Shown: positions 10,276-22,263 of the stretch, in pieces
Layout: every line of letters begins with the position of its first letter
How positions within the stretch are numbered: position 1 is the first letter of the stretch
Assembly: GCA_934045075.1 (NCBI GenBank)
Contig: OW203734.1
Coordinates: 12,646,016-12,710,015 of the forward strand
Direction of reading: 5' to 3'
Source of the DNA: Yponomeuta sedellus
Lineage: Eukaryota > Arthropoda > Insecta > Lepidoptera > Yponomeutidae
Length of the DNA stretch: 64,000 nucleotides
Notes under the pieces: generated by a model
Told to the model about the DNA's origin: nothing
What the model saw: the letters and a program-made list of their open reading frames with translations, nothing else
Database searches by the model: none
Program-made: the position numbers and the translations under genes

Positions 10276-10580
10276 ACGTTCATTCAGGGACAACGTTCAA
10301 AAGAAACGGTGTAAAGCAATGTAAAAGGTTTCTTCTTCTGCCAAATAAATTTCATTTCATTATTTATTGAGCGAATGTGGATGAAAGAGCGGATATACTT
10401 CGACCAAATAGGAGGAGCATTAGCACGAGCAAAATAAAGAGTACTATAAACCGGCATGTGTGCATTTTCGGGCTTATTTTTCAAACATAGGTAAGGAAGG
10501 TAAGTTTACAAACAATAGGTAAGTTTACAAGTGCCTAAAACAATTTCGATTGCAATAGCATTTTCACTGATTTTCAATAG

Positions 10581-10797
10581 ATTGACGACCTCTGTGGCGT
10601 AGCGGTAGCGCGTCTGCCTACCATGCAAGAGGTTCCGGGTTCGAATCCCGGCTGGGGACAAAAAAAAAGCCCAGGTCTTGGATGTTTACATGTTTGTGAT
10701 GTCGTTGTTTCTGGTTCTCACGACACAGGGTATTCTAGTGTGGGGCCAGAAGCAATGTATGTGCCTGTATGTAAAATGTTATGTTATTATTGACGAC
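10581..10797 (+). mobile_element. tRNA-derived SINE with 9-bp target-site duplication
   Basis: The head (about 10590-10660) is tRNA-like: box A TGGCGTAGCGGTAGCGCG, box B GGTTCGAATCC, then an A-run. The body contains CGACACAGGGTATTCTAGTG and CCAGAAGCAATGTATGTGCC. The direct repeat ATTGACGAC flanks it at 10581-10589 and 10789-10797, which delimits one insertion of about 199 bp. It is not called a functional tRNA gene because the acceptor stem does not pair and the A-run plus body follow directly. The 69-residue frame at 10678 lies inside the SINE and is incidental. Confidence 0.8.
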
Positions 10798-10887
10798 GTT
10801 TTTCTTAAGACCGCTTTGTTGGATGCATGTGTTCCTTTTACCGGCTGCCCACATTTTGAACTTATGCCCTATTTCCTACTTCCTTAA

Positions 10888-12350
10888 GAAATAGACTTGC
10901 CTTTAGAATTCTATTAGCAAATCTCTGCCTCTTTCCTCAAAACGTGACCGATTTGTGTCATTAAACTTCTTACGCCTTCTTAGGGTTCCTTACCGAAAGG
11001 TTGATAACGAGCCCTATAAGGGGTGTTATGCTTATGACATCTGTCTGTCTGATTCATAAAGTGTCTTCTTCAACATATCTTTGTAGCGTCATACGTACCT
11101 GGTTAAAATTTTAACTGAATAAGCGTTATTTTAGATAAGTTATAAATAGTACATCAAACTGCATTTGTTAATGGTTCGCGATTTGTTGCATTTGTTAATG
11201 ATATCCTCTGAGAGAAGGCCTGTTCCATGCAGTGAGACGTCTATAGACTACTTAAAAACATAAATATTATATGGTACCTAGTATATAATTTCATGGTAGT
11301 ACGGAACCCTTGGTGCTCGATGCCATGTCGCACTTGGCCACGTTTTATTCGCTTTTCCATGTTTCGCAATTGCGTGCGTAATGGCTCTCTCTAAAATGAG
11401 ACGATATTTTGGTTCGGCACGACTGTAACAATAACGGCCACTGGTCAAGACTATCTTAACAAATTTAATTTACAAACTTTTTTTACTCTTCTTTCTGTTC
11501 TAATCTGAACTGTTAGCAATGAAGATTACGAAACGTCCGCCAATAAACATAATAATGACGTTCGCAAAAGTTGCTTTTGTTCAATGCAAACAGAAAACGT
11601 AATTTCACTCACGATTGATTCGAAATCAACGATATCTTTCGCATTTCTGGCGGACGATGTTGCTTTAAAAGATCGAGTCATAATTTTTAAAAATCGAGTG
11701 CGGTTTCAACTACGCACCGGCCATTCTTTCCGTACGAATCAATTAGGCGTGAGTCAGGTGGGCGCAGAAAAAAGCGGCTGCTTACGCGTGTTAATAAAAG
11801 GCCGCTGTCAAAATAATCTCTCAGTTGAATTAAATTTACTTTCGATTATCTTTTATGTTGGAGGGTCACTGGCACGGTGCAACACTGGAGCTTTCGCCTG
11901 AGGCTTTGTAGCGGCTAACGCCTGACATTATGTATCGGTTAAGAAATTAGCTAATGTTATGACACGAGCATTGGGTGCTTTTTTTCGCCGTATGACGTGT
12001 GAAATGTTACGATGTTGTATTTTTATCCGAAAGAGGATGAGCCCAAAAGTCATGTGTTTGGCTCGAATGCGTCAGTATGTCCGATTCTGTTTCTTCATAA
12101 CTTCTTGACAAATGATCAGAATGTTACCGAGTGGATGTTTATTCACGGCTGCTTGGTTTCATATACAATAAAATAAAATATAAACGCGACAGTTTGTAAG
12201 TATGGATGGATGTTTGTTACTCTTTCACGTAACTTCGGAATGGATTTTAATGGAACTTTACAATAATATAGCTTAAACATCAGAATACGAGTAACACATA
12301 AGCTACAATTCATAAAGATATTGTGTGATATTTTTCAAATGCGACCCAAA
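10888..12350. other. Unassigned stretch
   Basis: The one notable open frame is 105 residues at 11584-11901. It has no signal peptide or motif that I recognise and lacks supporting splice or promoter context, so it is left uncalled. A tract at about 12190-12235 (AGTTTGTAAGTATGGATGGA, then TGTTTGTTACTCTTTCACG) resembles 16190-16230 and belongs to the GGTCAGCTAGT repeat family. Confidence 0.35.
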
Positions 12351-12356
12351 AATTCG

Positions 12357-12447
12357 TTGTTTTTTGTTCCTACGACACAGGGTATCCTAGTGTAGGGCCA
12401 GAAGCAATGTATGTGCTTGTATGTAAATGTTATTATTATTAATAATA
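12357..12447 (+). mobile_element. 5'-truncated copy of the 10590 SINE
   Basis: CTACGACACAGGGTATCCTA followed by CCAGAAGCAATGTATGTGC matches the body of the SINE at 10590-10788. The tRNA-like head is missing, and it ends in a TTATTATTATT tract. Confidence 0.7.
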
Positions 12448-12540
12448 ATTTGAATGTCATACTCATAATGTTAGTTCTTTTCTAAGCCACGCTAATATAA
12501 GCTACTCGAAATACCAATCTTGCGCAGACGAAAAAGAGAG

Positions 12541-12680
12541 GTGGTAGCGGAGCAGAAGAACGCCGGCCTCACATTCCGTAGGTCGTGGGTTCGAATCAAA
12601 TTTATAAGTTACGTACATTTGTGAAGTGAACCAGAAGAGAAGATCTATGCCCCGCAGTGGGATATATTTAGGCAACATTC
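12541..12680 (+). mobile_element. tRNA-derived SINE, second family
   Basis: Head with box A-like GTAGCGGAGCAGAAGAACG and box B GGGTTCGAATC. The body has AAGTTACGTACATTTGTGAA and ends around CCCCGCAGTGGGATATATT. The copy at 41735-41850 (minus) shares head and body, and a short body piece is at 7195. Low stem pairing argues against a working tRNA. Confidence 0.6.
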
Positions 12681-12699
12681 AAAAGTTAATTCGAAGTTA

Positions 12700-15600
12700 T
12701 AATGTTCGTATTACCACATCAAGGGTTGGCTGGATTTCAGAGATTTCTCATGAAATAAGCTCACCATGTACACTTTATGTATTTTGTGTATGAAATAAAT
12801 TATACAGTTTTACACAGGGTGTGGCCAAATCTTGTTGTCTTTCCGGAAGAGAGTTTTTCGGTCAACGCGGGGTTGTAACAACTATTGTCTGCCATAAAAG
12901 TCATTAGTGCTGTTTGACCAGCGAAATGTTAATCATTATTTCACATTAACGAGTCATCTTGCACATTTAAAGCTGTTCTTACGCTGCCACTAGCAAAATG
13001 TAAAATTTATATTATTTTGAAAAATTATTTTGTTTGTAATAAAATTTTATACTATTGATGAATGTGATCTGAGGGTTTGACGGATAATTAAGTTGCGGAT
13101 ATTCAAAGTACATTTATATAATCCTGTACTATGTTTCTGATGGAAAAATAAATTGTTGCCAAAATTTTGAAAAAAAATTTTCTTTATTAAAAACTACGTA
13201 CCTATAGGAAAACAAAAATAAGTAAAAAATGTCCGTAATTTAGGTGACTACATTTGTCAAAAGTTTACTCATTTTAATAAACTAAGTAAAAATTTTGAAC
13301 TGGGCGAGCCACACCACAATCTCCACGTAAGAACAGCCTTAACTGCATAGTGCTATATCACGTAAAACAGATTTCTAACAAAGAGGTGACATGAGATTTC
13401 TTTATATCCGCATTCACTTTTTAAAAGCGTCTATTATGGACGTTTTTCAAATCATCCTATGTATTACATAAATGACATGCATTTCTGATAAAACAACCAT
13501 TTCAGATATTAATAATATTTTATCCTAGGGCGTTTAATGTAGGCATTTTAATCTTCCGATCATTTGTACAGCATGACGCCCTTATTCAACTGATTAAAAG
13601 TAACACCTTGGATTAATGATTCATGTAAATTGCCAGTAGAAACTTATAAAGCTGTCTGTACGGTTTACTTGGATTAGTTTAAATTTGTTTAGCTACAATA
13701 TTTGCGGCAAAACAAACTTTTAACCAGACTCACGTTAAGATCGGGGAAGATTTTCTTGAACGCAGTCTCGAACTCCAAATAAATACAAATCTGCCGTTTG
13801 TAACAGTTTACCCCAAGTTTAGTAAAATATACCTTTAGCCTTATTTTATAATTTCACAACCTAGGTTTAAGTCTTATTTTTTTACTGTATTTTGATGAGG
13901 CTATAAATTCTTTTTTATCTTCTCTTATCTTAAAAAACTACGTTCTGATTTGGCGGTGAAATAGGAGATTAGACCCGTTTAGTATTCAAACCGCGCTTAA
14001 AACGTTTAGTCTCGGTTCTTCGAGCTTTTTAACTTGAACGCAATTATGTACTCTATGCGAACGCAGCTTAAGGTTTAGTCGCCTAGTTCAATTGTGGCAG
14101 GTGTCGGTATAACAAAGGCTTATGTTGTCCATGAATAGAGTAATTAGAGTGACAGTGGGTCGATCGCTCTTTGACATTTGGTCTGGGACGGACGCCGAAA
14201 TTACTTTCACTCAACGTTTTAGGCAAAAAATTCGATCTAGACACGCGCGTGATAAGTTAAATTCGTGTAACTAACCAAATATTCTTTCGTCAACTGTGAC
14301 CTTAAAAACTAGATGTAATAATAACTTCCAATGTTGCGTGTTTGCTGAGAAGGATCCCATCAAACTTTCTTCCAAAAATAGCAAAGAAAGTTGTGCGTTC
14401 CTATAGAGCCAGAATTTGAAAAAGATTTACTGAACTTTGCACAAATGTAGACTACCAAGTTTAATAAAACTTTTATTTCACTGTAATCCGTCATTCCTGC
14501 ACCCTCTTTTTTACATTTATATTTTGTAGTAAATTTATTGACTGAAATCGTCAGTGTCTTTTGTTTGTAAAGTTAACTTACCCACGATAGCACTTCTGAC
14601 TTCTAATCAGTCTCCAAGTGTTGCTAATTGCTATAGCCTACAGAAATTAAATGCGTAGGTATATCCTATTTTATTATTATGATTCTTCACATGAGTACTA
14701 TTTTGTGACGCTAGTGCCATTGAATAAATTGTTGAAATAAATCTCTTGATAGATAGTATTTGGTAGATTCAAAACGTCATATGTAATTACTAAACGCATA
14801 TTCAGGTTAGTATCCAATATTTAAAAACTGTCAGCGACATTATACAGTTATAGCTATTCTCAATCTTTACTTCCAGAGGCATGTTTAAATATATCGTACC
14901 CGCACTGCTGACCTTACTTAACTCAATATTTATTCAAATACTCCAGTTCACTCAGTAAATTTTGCATAATGAAGGCAATCGCTACTTCCAAGGAGAGTTT
15001 ATTGAGCAAAACAAATAAGCTGCAGTGGTATTTAAATCGAAACATTTCCTCGACGACTGCAAAAACGAACTTCCGACACTTCGATGCATCATTCGGGCGC
15101 GAAATTTCCTGCCTCTCTCTTCTCTAGAAGACTCTTCATCACTTTTTTTCACGTAAAATGGATTCATCAAATTAAGGTCAAGTTTTCCTTTTAAAAGGAA
15201 TGCCTTAATGACCTGTCATGGTATGAATAATGGGCTCGGAAGTCTTCCTGACATCAATTCACGCCCTCAGAATTAGTGGCTTAGCTATGAGAGGTTCGGT
15301 TGGGTCAATTATTAGAAGACCCTATTATATCTGCACGTTTGCCTGCAGGCGATGACGCGTGCACGCTTTTGTTTTATTGTTTTGTAGACACGCCTTTTTT
15401 TTCGATGTGACCTAGTTTTAGATTTCGATGCTGTCCTGTGCAGGCTTTCGGGACTTTTAGGCTGAGCCTTGATTGAAACGTATTAGGATTTTTAGAGAAT
15501 ACAGATAGCCAGATTGACTGTTAACGGAGCGAGTTTGTTGCTTAATTTCTAAGAAGCCATGTTTATATTAAAACTTAAACGCTAGGGCTGTCCTCAAAAT

Positions 15601-16170
15601 AGACCAACAGGCAATATCTGGACTAATACAAATAATCTTTAGTTCTCCATCCACAAATTAGTCACCGATAGCAGTCATACAATATGGTGCAAGAGAAGTG
15701 ATTTGTGTACGGACTGAGACCTAAACTAGATCTGAGATCTGTATCTTAAGATGTCAGGCCACTAATACAGACGACTTTTGACAATTCGTGAAAATTACCT
15801 GTATACGAAGCTTTCAGGAAAAGTATGCAAGGATTATATCATGGGCAGCGGTAAAGCCTAGTAAAGCTGGCACACAGTTCATCGGAGCCACAGATTAAAA
15901 TCAATTTGTACACTTTCTACAATTATTCTCTTGTTGGTTTCGCTTTCTTGCTATTTATTTACGTGTCTGATGACGCAGCATGTAGTCCCACCGGCAGCTC
16001 TTGTAACTTTGACGAAATGAAACAGTAATCATTCAATACGCATCTAATAATAATATATTTCCAGAAGGACCAACCAGCTCAAAATCAAAGTTACATACGT
16101 ACTTAGAATGTTTTGTTATAGTTCAAAAATGTTTACTCTTTAAATTATTGCAATTTAGTTTTTATATCAT
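12700..16170. other. Unassigned stretch
   Basis: No open frame above 62 residues and no transposon protein. The only placed item is a LINE-like 3' tail near 13890-13930 (TTTTGATGAGGCTATAAATT) that matches 48350-48390. Much of this could be intron or intergenic DNA. Confidence 0.4.
13840..13930 (+). repeat. LINE-like 3' tail (GATGAGGCAATAAA family)
   Basis: TATTTTGATGAGGCTATAAA then TTCTTTTT is shared with TATTTTTGATGAGGCAATAA then AATTCTTTTT at 48350-48385. Two dispersed copies of the same 3' end suggest a retroposon tail. Confidence 0.45.
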
Positions 16171-16179
16171 TATCATACA

Positions 16180-16309
16180 AATACTATAAATGTGCAAGTT
16201 TGTGAAGATGTTTAGATGTTTGTTACTCAATAACGGCTGAAGGTACTGGCGTACACGTATACTAAGATCTGAATTGAGATATTCTATGACGTTTGCGGGG
16301 TCAGCTAGT
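16180..16309. repeat. GGTCAGCTAGT-family repeat
   Basis: GTGCAAGTTTGTGAAGATGT then TGTTTGTTACTC at the left and GACGTTTGCGGGGTCAGCTA then GT at the right. The right end recurs, inverted, at 43561 and 43768, and in this orientation at 49318-49345. The left part recurs at 12190. A non-autonomous element of unknown class. Confidence 0.5.
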
Positions 16310-16489
16310 TATTTATGCCTTAGACATTTGTATGCCTGCCTGCTTACATTTGATTGATTTGTGTTTTTTGTCGTATGGCTAGCATAACTACTAATGAAGG
16401 CTGTTGACGCTACCACCAAATCATTGAAATGAAATGTTTTAAAGATCCCAGTAGTAATTCAAGCAATACCTACAAGATAGAAAAATACA

Positions 16490-16550
16490 TAGATAGATAG
16501 ATGAGAACACTTTATTGCACAACCAGAAATAATATTACAACCATACATTC
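16490..16550 (-). repeat. LINE 3' tail, minus strand
   Basis: A GATA-type run followed by GAGAACACTTTATTGCACAA then CCAGAAA is the reverse complement of the GGTTGTGCAATAAAG...TCTATCTA ends at 36120-36184 and 43500-43545. Confidence 0.55.
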
Positions 16551-18870
16551 TTAAATCTTAGTAATGTTATGCAAGGTTTTCTGTTGAAAGTGGATTATAG
16601 GTAATTTTATTTTATTTCGATCAACCAGTGCATCTGTGCAAAAGAACAGTATGCCAGCGTCAAGCTACTGTCTCATTGTCTTAGAGATCTTTCATAAATA
16701 TTTTATTACATTTTCGCCTCAAGTTCGCTCACACAAAAATTTATTATTGTATAGAACTTGAGATAGAACTTGTCGTACGTCGTCGACAAGATTTTATTCT
16801 AAAACGGCCGAAATTCACTAGTAGATTCCGTACTGTAGGTTCTAAAAGTTTATTGAGTCTAAAGTTTTATTACTATTATTAAGATTTCTGGATTTTTTTC
16901 ATTGGGGCCAGTCAGTTTTGTATCCAAGCTTAAGGTAATCCCCCAGGCCACTTGCATACTGTTTTCAAAGCTGACTTTCTGTACCTTTCGTATTACGTGT
17001 TCAATATTTCTCGTCTACAATATTTGTTTACGTTTTTTTGGCCGCGTGGGAATCTAATTTGTACTACGTATTATTGAAATTAATGCTCGGACGTGGCCCT
17101 ATCAATTTGTCTCGGTTGCGGTTGGTTTGTGTCCTATTTTCATTGGGATTAACGGTATCTTTCTCTTAGGAATTACAATGCGCAATGGAAGAAATAGGTT
17201 TTTCCAAGCACGAATATTTACAGTGATATTTTCCCTTCAGACTCGTGGTGCCCTGAAATGATCCTAAAATGGGGGAACGAGCAATTCGCATTTTCTCGTT
17301 GTACCCCCTGAATCACACATGACTGTGGGATGCAATGTTTTTATTACCGAACAAACTTATCGCCAAAGTCGCATGACGCTTGTCGCCAAACTTACCGTGA
17401 AGTGAAGTCTCTCTATTCCCAGCTTAAAGCTACCGTAGCAATCAATACGGCTCTGCAGTTAATATTTTGATGGCTTTGTGACCAACTTTAGTACTAATTT
17501 ATTGGTACCTACCCGTTTTCATATTATTATTCGGTCTTATTTTTCTCCGAACTATGGTTTACTCTCCTATTGGAAATCTACTTATAAATTGTTACTACTC
17601 TACAAATATAAATTCCAATGATAAAATTAGTGGTATGTTATTACTTGCTGGTATTATTGCATAGGTCGACCGTGAAGGTTTATAGTATAAAGTATGCACT
17701 ATTCCAAACTTAAGCCAGGATTCAAAACAAATCAGCGGTTCATATCTTTTCGGTCGAATAAGTTTATTTTTTCTCATACTGTATCATTTGTAACAATAAA
17801 AAGTGTTTATTTAATAATCGTCGTTTAGTGTTGTAATTAACACTCTTGCAAAAAACTTAAATAGATAGATAAGTAGAGATGGAGAACACTTTGAAAAAAG
17901 GGAATAAAATATCCAAGAAAGATAATTAATTATGTAGAACATTCGATGGAATCGCAAATTCCAGCAAGTGATAGATTAAAATGCACTTATGAACCTTTAT
18001 GAACCCTGTTATCTTATTTTATTTGCCTGACTTCACTTTTCTTGGACTACGACTAAATCTGAACACTTTTGCTTATTATATTTTACATTAATGATTCTCA
18101 TTAGAAGGCGAAAAAAGTGTCAAAACCTTACCGTGACCAACGTGGAGCAAACCAATTGAGGACTGGTACGATTCGATTTCCTAGATTTCTTTAGAGACCT
18201 CTACAAGATTTGTCATCCAGTAATAAATGCAAACAAACCTAGTGGCACTTGGGTGTTAGTAATCAAATCTTTTCAGTGCTCTTTTACCGCCAGTACAATA
18301 CTGAGGTGGGAATACAAAAGCTGATGTGTGAAACCAAGCAGGGCTAAGAGCGTGATTGCCACTCTGTAATAGTAGGTAACTGCTAACTAGTTATCAAGTG
18401 CATAAAGTTTCTTCAGTAGCACACGAAGCACTCTACAGACTATTTATTCTTACTTGTCCAACTTAGTAAACAAGATTTTAACCTTAAAATTGAGATTAGA
18501 TGCCTAAACTAGACATTTTCTCGCAAATTCATGAACTTTCATGAACTATGTTTATAAAATTGGCAGCGTGTTATCTAAAAATCTAAAAGAGTGTTCCAAG
18601 TTACTTTATTTATGGAAATATGGCAGTTTTGGGCTAAAAAGTTACAGTTTACGGGTAGAATCTTGTTTACTAAATTTAGACAAGTAAGAATAAATAGACT
18701 GTACTGTCCGGCTTACTGTGTTTATTGAAGCCCAAACTCTCTCCTTACGTGTTGAGTAATTAGAGAAACAGGGAAACTATGTTATTTTATAAAAATCGGT
18801 GCTGCGCCGTTTACGCGAATGATCAGGAATCTACTTGTTTGATACTTGAATAATTTCGTAGTTATATATC
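16551..18870. other. Unassigned stretch
   Basis: AT-rich, no convincing open frame. A second GATA-like run with GAGAACACTTT near 17868-17892 may be another decayed LINE tail. Confidence 0.35.
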
Positions 18871-18871
18871 A

Positions 18872-19230
18872 AACGGAAGCACTCGTGGTCTACTCGAACA
18901 GAGAGATTAGAACCAATCACTTGAGTTAAGCAACAACAGGCGCGGTCAAGTGCAGGATGCGTGACCATCCCGTGACTACCGCTAGTGGCATTTTTTCCGA
19001 GCGCTTCCGTGCTTCGCAAGGCACGTTAAGCCGTTGGTGCCGGCTGTCATGTAATGGCAGCCGTTAAGCCATGTCAGAGCCCTAATGGGCGGCTTGATAA
19101 CTTCTGACAGTAAGGCCCGCCACTGTCTTACAATCCTCCACCAACCAGGACTTGGCTTCCGTGGTGGAGTATGGCCTAACCTTCCTGGACGAGACCCGTG
19201 CCCCAGCAGTGGGGACATACAAAGATTGAT
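18872..19230 (+). mobile_element. 5S rRNA-derived SINE, copy 2
   Basis: GTTAAGCAACAACAGGCGCG followed by GGATGCGTGACC corresponds to the 5S internal promoter. The body carries GCGCTTCCGTGCTTCGCAAG, the GGCTGTCATGTAATGGCAGC hairpin, and the subfamily marker TAAGGCCCGCCACTGTCTTA shared with copies at 37052 and 45709. Nearly full length. Confidence 0.75.
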
Positions 19231-19254
19231 ATCGACGATATTAAACGGCTTTAA

Positions 19255-19360
19255 TAGCGATTATTTATTAGGTAACACGTAATTACCTTAATTCCCGACG
19301 TTTCAGCAGCCTTGCAGTTGCCGTGGTCACGGGTAGACTGAAGTGGCGAGTACTGTAAAT
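19255..19360. repeat. Fragment of dispersed repeat (GACGTTTCAGC...GTAGACTG)
   Basis: CCCGACGTTTCAGCAGCCTT, then GCCGTGGTCACGGGTAGACT and GAAGTGGCGAGTACTG. The last part recurs at 40970-41020 (GGTAGACTAAAGTGGCGAGT). Class not known. Confidence 0.4.
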
Positions 19361-20685
19361 TTTGTAGGCAGTTACTTTTAGTTTTTCGCAGCTCTTTTCA
19401 ATCGTAATTCAGATGTACTTGGAAAACAGTTTCTTGTTATGAAACAGTGGGTGTCGTAAAAATAAACTATTTGAGTTATTTGTGTGTTATTCTCAGACAT
19501 TTTAAAATGGTACGTAAGCAAAATATTCGGTCTAAAGTGTTGGTTCTTTTTAGAAAAAAAAGGAGATAGTAACTTATAATAAAACATATTCCGCTAAAAC
19601 CCTATTAACACGGAGTTAAAGCCGGCTTATGAAAGAAGTTCTTCTCATAAACTAGCTTTAAGGCCGACTTAAGAGTGTTTCAGTGGATTCGACTTTTTAC
19701 AAGTAAGACTGTTAATCTTTTCAATTTCAATAATTGAACGCTGTCACCGTTACTCAAAGACAGTTATAATACCAAGTACAACTTAACAATAATATTTAGT
19801 TTTTACAATAACAATTCCGAAAGGGCAAGACCCGCTACGTCCATCCGTGAATTCGATATTTAAATCAGCGGGTAACAGTTTCCCGAAACGGTTACATTTG
19901 TCTTCAGGCGCTTCGCGTGTGGAGATCGCGTGCGCAGCTCCTTGGCGGATCTCCGTTGGTAAAACACTGTTTCGTTCAAATCTCACACCTATGTTGTACG
20001 ATGTAAGAGCTTCAACGATATTTATGTTGTCACTGAAGGTACCTCACGCAAGGAGGTAAAGTGATTTAAATACTGGCCTGTCAAAAGCGGCAAGCAGTTT
20101 TAGGGCACCTGATATGTTAAGTGAATTCAGAGCAGGAGGTTAACAGCTGGTAGGTACATCTTCTAACATTATAGCGTAGCTTAATCATGGTTCTATTATT
20201 TTTTTCTGGTTGTGCAATAAATTGTTTTCTATTAACCTATCTTAGTGTGGCATAAACACCCAATTTTTTGAAGAAAGAAAACACTACCTATATTTTCAGT
20301 GTCTTTGTAATTTTCTCAAGATAATCTAGTTTATCCACATAATTGTGACACCGAAACTGAAAGTGAAGCCTTCAATTAAGCCGATCAGTTATTTAAACTG
20401 CAAATTTGACTTTCTGTGATGGCTATTTCTTTATACCTGTAACTTTTACAGGAAAATTCTAAAAAATATGATATCAACTATGATTTTTCATATTCTATTC
20501 AACGTATGTTTTTCATATACTTGTACCTACCCTAAAATAAAACGTAAAAAACAAATACATGTCGCTTAAAAACTTTAAGAATTATGATAGGTTAAGAAAT
20601 AACTGTGCAACTTGGAAAAGACTAAGGACTTTGAAAAGACTAAGTTTGGAGTATTTTTTGTCCATTTTTTCTCCAAAATGATCTA
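19361..20685. other. Unassigned stretch
   Basis: No gene supported. The 70-residue plus frame at 19847-20059 overlaps a 67-residue minus frame and neither shows a motif. A LINE-like tail (TTTCTGGTTGTGCAATAAAT) lies near 20203. Confidence 0.35.
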
Positions 20686-20689
20686 GATT

Positions 20690-20770
20690 TTCAAATGGAC
20701 ACCTAGTTTGAATTTTAACGTTCATTAAGCCGCAGTTTCTGTGCTACTTTGAATAAAACCTTTTCATTTC
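20690..20770 (-). repeat. Dispersed repeat, GTAGCACAGAAACTGCG family
   Basis: The reverse complement reads TTCAAAGTAGCACAGAAACT then GCGGCTTAATGAACGTT, matching 26706-26785 in plus orientation and, more weakly, 58580-58660. Three copies in the window. Confidence 0.6.
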
Positions 20771-21019
20771 ATTGCAATTTCCATTTTTATCTACAAGAAC
20801 GTGTTCTATGTATCTTGTGAATACATGGCTCATTCTTGATGACATTTGGACTAATTAAACCTTAAAAGTAGATGCATAAAGGGTCCAGTAGCATTTTGAA
20901 ATCAGTCAACATCTTCTTTAAAAAATGTAGTTACTTGTAAGCGCCGAATTGACCTGGGTGTCATGAAAATCAGGGAGGATAAATGCAACAACTATAGAGA
21001 ACTGTATGGACCTGTCTGC

Positions 21020-21855
21020 CTGTACGCAATAGCATGTATTCATCGTCAGGCTATACTAGTCCACTGCTGGACATAGCCCTCCCCTAATGAGCGCCATAGC
21101 GCCCTGTCTTCAGCTTGCCGCATCCAGCATCTGCCTGCAGTTTTTCGCAGATCGTCATCCCACCTAGTCGGAGGGCGTCCTACACTACGTTTGCCGAGTC
21201 GCGGTCTCCACTCAAGGACACGTTTGCTCCAATGGTTGTCGGTTCTTCGCAAGATATGGCCAGCCCACTGCCACTTCAGCTTGCTGATTCTCTGAGCTAT
21301 GTCGATAACTTTGGTTCTCTGTCGGATGCATTCGTTACGATCCCTATTCCAGAGCTATGCTCGGAGTTTCCTACCTAGAGAAACTCCGAGCATAGCTCTC
21401 TCCATAGCTCGCTGAGCGACTTTGAACTGGTGGACCAACCCTTTCGTGAGTGTCCATGTCTCGGCTCCGTAGGTCATGACAGGTAGAATGCACTGATTAA
21501 AAACTTTCGTTTTCAAGCATTGCGCTATGGATGACGAGAAGACTCGGCGTAGTTTCCCAAACGCTGCCCAGCCCAGCTGGATCCTCCTCTTGGCCTCGAA
21601 ATTGTTTTCACCTAACTGCAGAATCTGCCCAAGGTAAGTGTATTCGGAAACGATTTCGAGAAGGTGACCATGTACATCGACCGGTCTCGGATCAATGTGG
21701 CCGTTGATCATGATTAGCAATGATAGCATGTATTGCAATGAATAAAATAATTTTATTATAACTGAAAACATGTACTCGCCGTCAATCACATTCGACTTCT
21801 TTAGAAAGCTTTCACATCTCCTTTTCAAGTGAGACATGATAATTTGAAATTCCAA
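21020..21855 (-). pseudogene. RTE-type LINE ORF2 C-terminus, broken by a hairpin
   Basis: The minus strand encodes YTYLGQ, then MTYGAETWTLTKG, then ERAMLGVSL, the usual tail of RTE-type reverse transcriptases. After a break it resumes with NECIRQRTKVIDIAQRISKL and KWQWAGHILRR, then WRPRLGKRSVGRPPTRWDDD, ending after a GEGYVQQW segment. The break at about 21350-21404 is an inverted duplication, GAGCTATGCTCGGAGTTTC against its complement, that adds about 20 bases and shifts the frame. The protein is therefore split into an upstream 166-residue frame (21355-21855) and a downstream one (21046-21350). The catalytic reverse-transcriptase core is absent, so this is a 5'-truncated copy. Confidence 0.8.
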
Positions 21856-22211
21856 GGAAGATGAAAGCTACGTGAAAAGGACTGCGCCAGAAATGGCATT
21901 TGACATTCTACATGCCTTGGCTCGCAGCCGGGAAATAACATTTGGGAGATTAAATTGCAGTTGCTGCTTTCAGAGAGGTATGAAATATCTAGGAAATCAG
22001 CTAACATACTACAAATACACTATTTGCCCATTTATGTGCTACCGTTTGACCGCTTTCATGAAAATAACTGTAACGACACTGTCTTGTGTATAAAACATTT
22101 ATAAGGAATTTCTAAGCTCGCTCAAGTTCATATCTTAAGCTTAAAGATATGTTGTAGAGGAATCTGTTACTAGATAATACTAATTTTCAGTATCTATTGT
22201 TTTAGTGTCTT

Positions 22212-22263
22212 CTTCTTCTTATTCAGGCTATATTATGTAGTCCACTGCTGGACATAGCCCTGT
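22212..22263 (-). mobile_element. 3' end of the same RTE-type family
   Basis: GGCTATATTATGTAGTCCAC then TGCTGGACATAGCCCT is the reverse complement of the plus-strand end at 35715-35755. Only the last 50 bp or so are present. Confidence 0.65.

Noticed and set aside
10587..10660. tRNA gene
   Set aside because: Box A and B present, but the acceptor stem fails to pair and it lies inside a SINE with target-site duplication.
11584..11901. 105-residue plus-strand gene
   Set aside because: No motif, signal peptide or splice context, and a frame of this length is expected by chance in 64 kb.
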